A DNA stretch of 64,000 bases from Pacificimonas flava (GTDB lineage Bacteria > Pseudomonadota > Alphaproteobacteria > Sphingomonadales > Sphingomonadaceae). The notes under the pieces were generated by a model. The model saw only the letters and a list, made by a program, of their open reading frames with translations, did no database searches and was not told the DNA's origin. Of this stretch, positions 61,888 through 64,000 are shown piece by piece; within the stretch, counting starts at the first letter, position 1, and every line of letters starts with the position of its first letter. A program made the position numbers and the translations under genes. Where the stretch lies: positions 1 to 64,000 of the forward strand of contig NZ_AMRV01000009.1 of the NCBI RefSeq assembly GCF_000342165.1, written 5' to 3'.

Positions 61888-62724
61888 TCAGGCGGCCCTG
61901 TAGAACGGCTTGTCACCCTTGATCGTGGCGCGTTCCATGACCCGGCGGGCGGGGTAATAGTCGGACGCAGCCAAATGCTGCGAGGCGCGGTTGTCCCAGA
62001 AGGCGATGGAGCCCGCCTGCCAGCGGAACCGGCACTGGATCTCAGGATCGTGCGCCTGTGCATAAAGGTGCTTCAGCAGCCAACTGCTCTCCTCTGCCGA
62101 CAGGCCCTTGATGTGGCTCGTGAACGCCGTGTTCACGTAAAGCCCGGGCTCGCCCGTTTCCGGATGGGTGCGCACCACCGGATGCTCCATCGGCGGATAT
62201 TTCTCGTGCAGTTCCTCCGGGCGTTTCCCGAGGCGGCGGGCGAAGACGCGCGCAATGTCGTGCACGGCAGTCAAGCCGGTGATCCAGTCGCGCATGGGGG
62301 CGGACAGACGCTCGAACGCGGCATTCATGTTGGCGAACAGCGTGTCGCCGCCCACCTCCGGCACCTCCACGGCGCGCAGGATCGAACCGAGCGAGGGTTC
62401 CGCGCGCCACGTCACGTCGGAATGCCAGAAATTCTCTTGTCCGCGATTGCCCGGTCCATGCTCGATGCGCAGGATCTCCGGGTTGTTCTGATCCTTCGGT
62501 GTCGCCGGATGAATTTCCAGCTCGCCGAACCGCTGCGCGAAAGCCAGATGCTGTTCGCGCGTGATGTGCTGGTCGCGGAAGAAGACCACCTTGTGGGCCA
62601 GCAGCGCCTCGCGCACGGCGGTGATATCTTCATCGTCCAGCGGCCCCGCCAGATCAATGCCGTACAGTTCGGCACCGATCATCGGTGTCAGCGGTCGAAT
62701 GTCGAGTTTCGTTTTCGTGGTCAT
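61888..62724 (-). CDS. TauD/TfdA-family 2-oxoglutarate dioxygenase
   Basis: A 278-residue Fe(II)/2-oxoglutarate dioxygenase of the TauD group. FFRDQHITREQHLAFAQRFGELEIHP, ENFWHSDVTW (His and Asp iron ligands) and NRASQHLAASDYYPARRVMERATI (distal His and the 2OG-binding Arg) are clear. Taurine is the model substrate but many relatives act on alkyl sulfates or hydroxy acids, so it is left open. ATG at 62724 with GGGAGGAG upstream (14-base spacing). Divergent from the prolyl-hydroxylase-like gene. Confidence 0.9.
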   Translation of the reverse strand: MTTKTKLDIRPLTPMIGAELYGIDLAGPLDDEDITAVREALLAHKVVFFRDQHITREQHLAFAQRFGELEIHPATPKDQNNPEILRIEHGPGNRGQENFWHSDVTWRAEPSLGSILRAVEVPEVGGDTLFANMNAAFERLSAPMRDWITGLTAVHDIARVFARRLGKRPEELHEKYPPMEHPVVRTHPETGEPGLYVNTAFTSHIKGLSAEESSWLLKHLYAQAHDPEIQCRFRWQAGSIAFWDNRASQHLAASDYYPARRVMERATIKGDKPFYRAA

Positions 62725-62852
62725 GGCCGAGCGAACTCCTCCCAAGAGTTTTCCAGGCAAAGGATGGTGCCGACGCCCCGGCGCGGCAACTGTCATTCTT
62801 GCGTGCCGGCCACACCGCGTTAGGCCGGTGTGCGAAAGGAGGCGCGCACCCC

Positions 62853-63797
62853 GTGGCGAAGCTCGAAGACGCAAAACGCCTGTTCCACGCCGGCGATCCC
62901 GATGGCGCCGTCGCCTTGGTCGCCGCGGCGGCAGAGGACGGCGACAGCGAGGCCGGCCTTGCCATCGCGCATTGGCGGCTGTTCGGCCTCTACGGACCGC
63001 GCAGCCTGCCCCAGGCGGATCATTATTTGCGATGCGCCGCGCGGACGAGCGCGGAGGCACGGCGCCTGCACCTTTATCTGCGGGCGAACGGCACGCTGGG
63101 GACGCTCAGCCATGAACAGGCGGTGGAAGAGTTGCGCGACCTTGCTGTGGACGATCCGGTTGCGCAGCAGCAGATGCGCCTGTTGAATGCTGCGGAGGAG
63201 GAGGAGAACTGGCGCACCGAACCGGTGTCGGAGACCCCCTCGATTCGCATGGTCAGACACCTCTTCTCATCGGCCGAGTGCGCTTATCTGCAGCAGATGT
63301 CGGCGCCGCGCCTGCGCCCCTCGACCATTCTCGACCCGCAAACGGGCGCGCGGCGGCCCGATCCGGTGCGCACCTCCGTCGGCGCGGCACTGTCGCCGGT
63401 TGAGGAGGATCTGGTGGTCGGCATGCTGAACCGGCGTATCGCCGCCGCTACGGGCACGGACCGGATGCAGGGGGAGCCGCTGCACATTCTGCGCTACAGC
63501 GGCGCGCAGGAATACAGGCCGCATCATGATGCCGTCGCGGGGCTGGAGAACCAGCGCAGCCATACGCTGATCGTCTATCTGACTGCGGATTATGAGGGGG
63601 GGGAAACCGCCTTTCCCGAACTCGGGTTCAGGCTGCGCGGGCGGCAGGGCGATGCGCTGCTGTTCGCGAATCTGCGCGAGGATGGACGACCGGACCTGCG
63701 GATGCGCCATGCCGGCCTGCCCGCGACCAGCGGCGCGAAGTGGATCGCGACGCGGTGGATTCGCACCCGCCCCTATCATGTGTGGAAGGACGGCTGA
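62853..63797 (+). CDS. Prolyl 4-hydroxylase-like 2OG-Fe(II) oxygenase with N-terminal helical repeats
   Basis: A 314-residue protein. Residues 1-100 form repeats reminiscent of Sel1/TPR helices (AKRLFHAGDPDGAVALVAAAAEDGDSEAG, LAIAHWRLFGLYGP). The C-terminal half has the P4H-type double-stranded beta-helix: YRPHHDAV (iron ligands His224 and Asp226), IVYLTADYEGGETAFPELG, LLFANLREDGRPDLRMRHAGLP (distal His) and GAKWIATRWIRTRPYHVW (2OG Lys). Starts with GTG at 62853 after AAAGGAGG. It probably hydroxylates a prolyl or related residue of an unknown protein. Confidence 0.87.
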   Translation: MAKLEDAKRLFHAGDPDGAVALVAAAAEDGDSEAGLAIAHWRLFGLYGPRSLPQADHYLRCAARTSAEARRLHLYLRANGTLGTLSHEQAVEELRDLAVDDPVAQQQMRLLNAAEEEENWRTEPVSETPSIRMVRHLFSSAECAYLQQMSAPRLRPSTILDPQTGARRPDPVRTSVGAALSPVEEDLVVGMLNRRIAAATGTDRMQGEPLHILRYSGAQEYRPHHDAVAGLENQRSHTLIVYLTADYEGGETAFPELGFRLRGRQGDALLFANLREDGRPDLRMRHAGLPATSGAKWIATRWIRTRPYHVWKDG

Positions 63798-63801
63798 CGG
63801 G

Positions 63802-63999
63802 TCACCCGAACATGGCGCGCAGGTCCAGCGTGTCGCGTTCCCCGATGGCGTCGCGGTTCGCCGAGAGCCAGTTCTCGGCACTGGTCCGCCCCAGGTCGCG
63901 CAGTTCGGTCAAGAAGCCCCAGTCGGTGCGCACCTTCGACGCCGCGCCGAAATTCGTCAGTTCGTCGCCGCCGACGCGGTGCAGGCGCAGGCGGCTATA
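63802..63999 (-). CDS. C-terminal end of a patatin-like phospholipase (5' part outside window)
   Basis: The minus-strand frame from the right edge to TGA at 63802-63804 gives 66 residues: SRLRLHRVGGDELTNFGAAS, KVRTDWGFLTELRDLGRTSAENWL and DTLDLRAMFG. This matches the tail of patatin-like phospholipases of the DUF3734 type (GAASK-x-RTDW and TLDLRAMF). The catalytic part lies beyond the window. It converges with the P4H-like gene (4 bases apart). Confidence 0.7.
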   Translation of the reverse strand, partial: YSRLRLHRVGGDELTNFGAASKVRTDWGFLTELRDLGRTSAENWLSANRDAIGERDTLDLRAMFG

Positions 64000-64000
64000 G

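Overview
The window reads as a chromosomal core segment of a high-GC alphaproteobacterium, most likely a member of the Sphingomonadales. The grounds are a CtrA orthologue with GTTAAC and GANTC sites in front of it, an ATP12-type F1-ATPase assembly factor, a DUF1489 protein, a complete alphaproteobacterial dcw cluster, a Tol-Pal cluster headed by ruvB, and dispersed palindromic repeats of the CCCCTGCCTGCGCAGGGG type. No phage, transposase, CRISPR array, rRNA or convincing tRNA was seen. Every clear gene is intact apart from the two cut by the window edges.

Layout. 1-575: the 3' end of a probable DUF429 gene, then a duplicated palindromic-repeat block. 611-3759: crcB, a RluA-family pseudouridine synthase, a HAD phosphatase, a small membrane protein and atp12, all joined by 4-base overlaps. 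3818-6712: a Rossmann-fold reductase-like protein, then (minus strand) a CaiB/BaiF CoA-transferase or racemase and a ParD-like antitoxin homologue coupled to methionine aminopeptidase. 7133-25571: the whole dcw cluster on the minus strand, mraZ-rsmH-ftsL(-like)-ftsI-murE-murF-mraY-murD-ftsW-murG-murC-murB-ddl-ftsQ-ftsA-ftsZ, with nearly all junctions overlapping. It makes the lipid II precursor and the septal machinery. 26015-29325: a small proline-rich membrane protein and an acyl-CoA dehydrogenase/thiolase-like pair, followed by a repeat-rich gap. 29868-43272: a mixed housekeeping stretch with a TraB/GumN lipoprotein, phosphofructokinase, a DUF2807 protein, MgtE, a DnaQ-like exonuclease, a histidine-rich TonB-dependent receptor, pyrophosphatase, an M61 peptidase, an EamA transporter, IspG and a GNAT enzyme. 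43374-48837: pal-tolB-tolA-tolR-tolQ-ybgC-ruvB on the minus strand, for envelope constriction. 49150-55413: ctrA with terminator, ada, a short BLUF photoreceptor, a leucine-codon-rich leader peptide followed by leuA, and two unknown genes. 55529-64000: rpsD, a small secreted protein, an S9 peptidase, the rpiB-glyA-nrdR-trmJ run, two 2-oxoglutarate oxygenases in divergent orientation and the 3' end of a patatin-like gene.

How the parts work together. The window holds much of the cell-cycle and division programme: CtrA, the dcw genes and Tol-Pal. The regions in front of ftsZ and mraZ each hold three GANTC sites (the CcrM methylation sequence) in a short span, and the ctrA upstream region holds two plus repeated GTTAAC-type sequences. 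This suggests methylation- and CtrA-dependent timing of all three units. Other regulatory features worth attention are the leu leader peptide, TGGGA repeats near mraZ, a putative promoter-operator for the ParD-like/Map pair, a palindrome between the TonB receptor and pyrophosphatase genes, and a hairpin that would mask the ribosome-binding site of the M61 peptidase. All functional statements come from reading the sequence; no database search was run.
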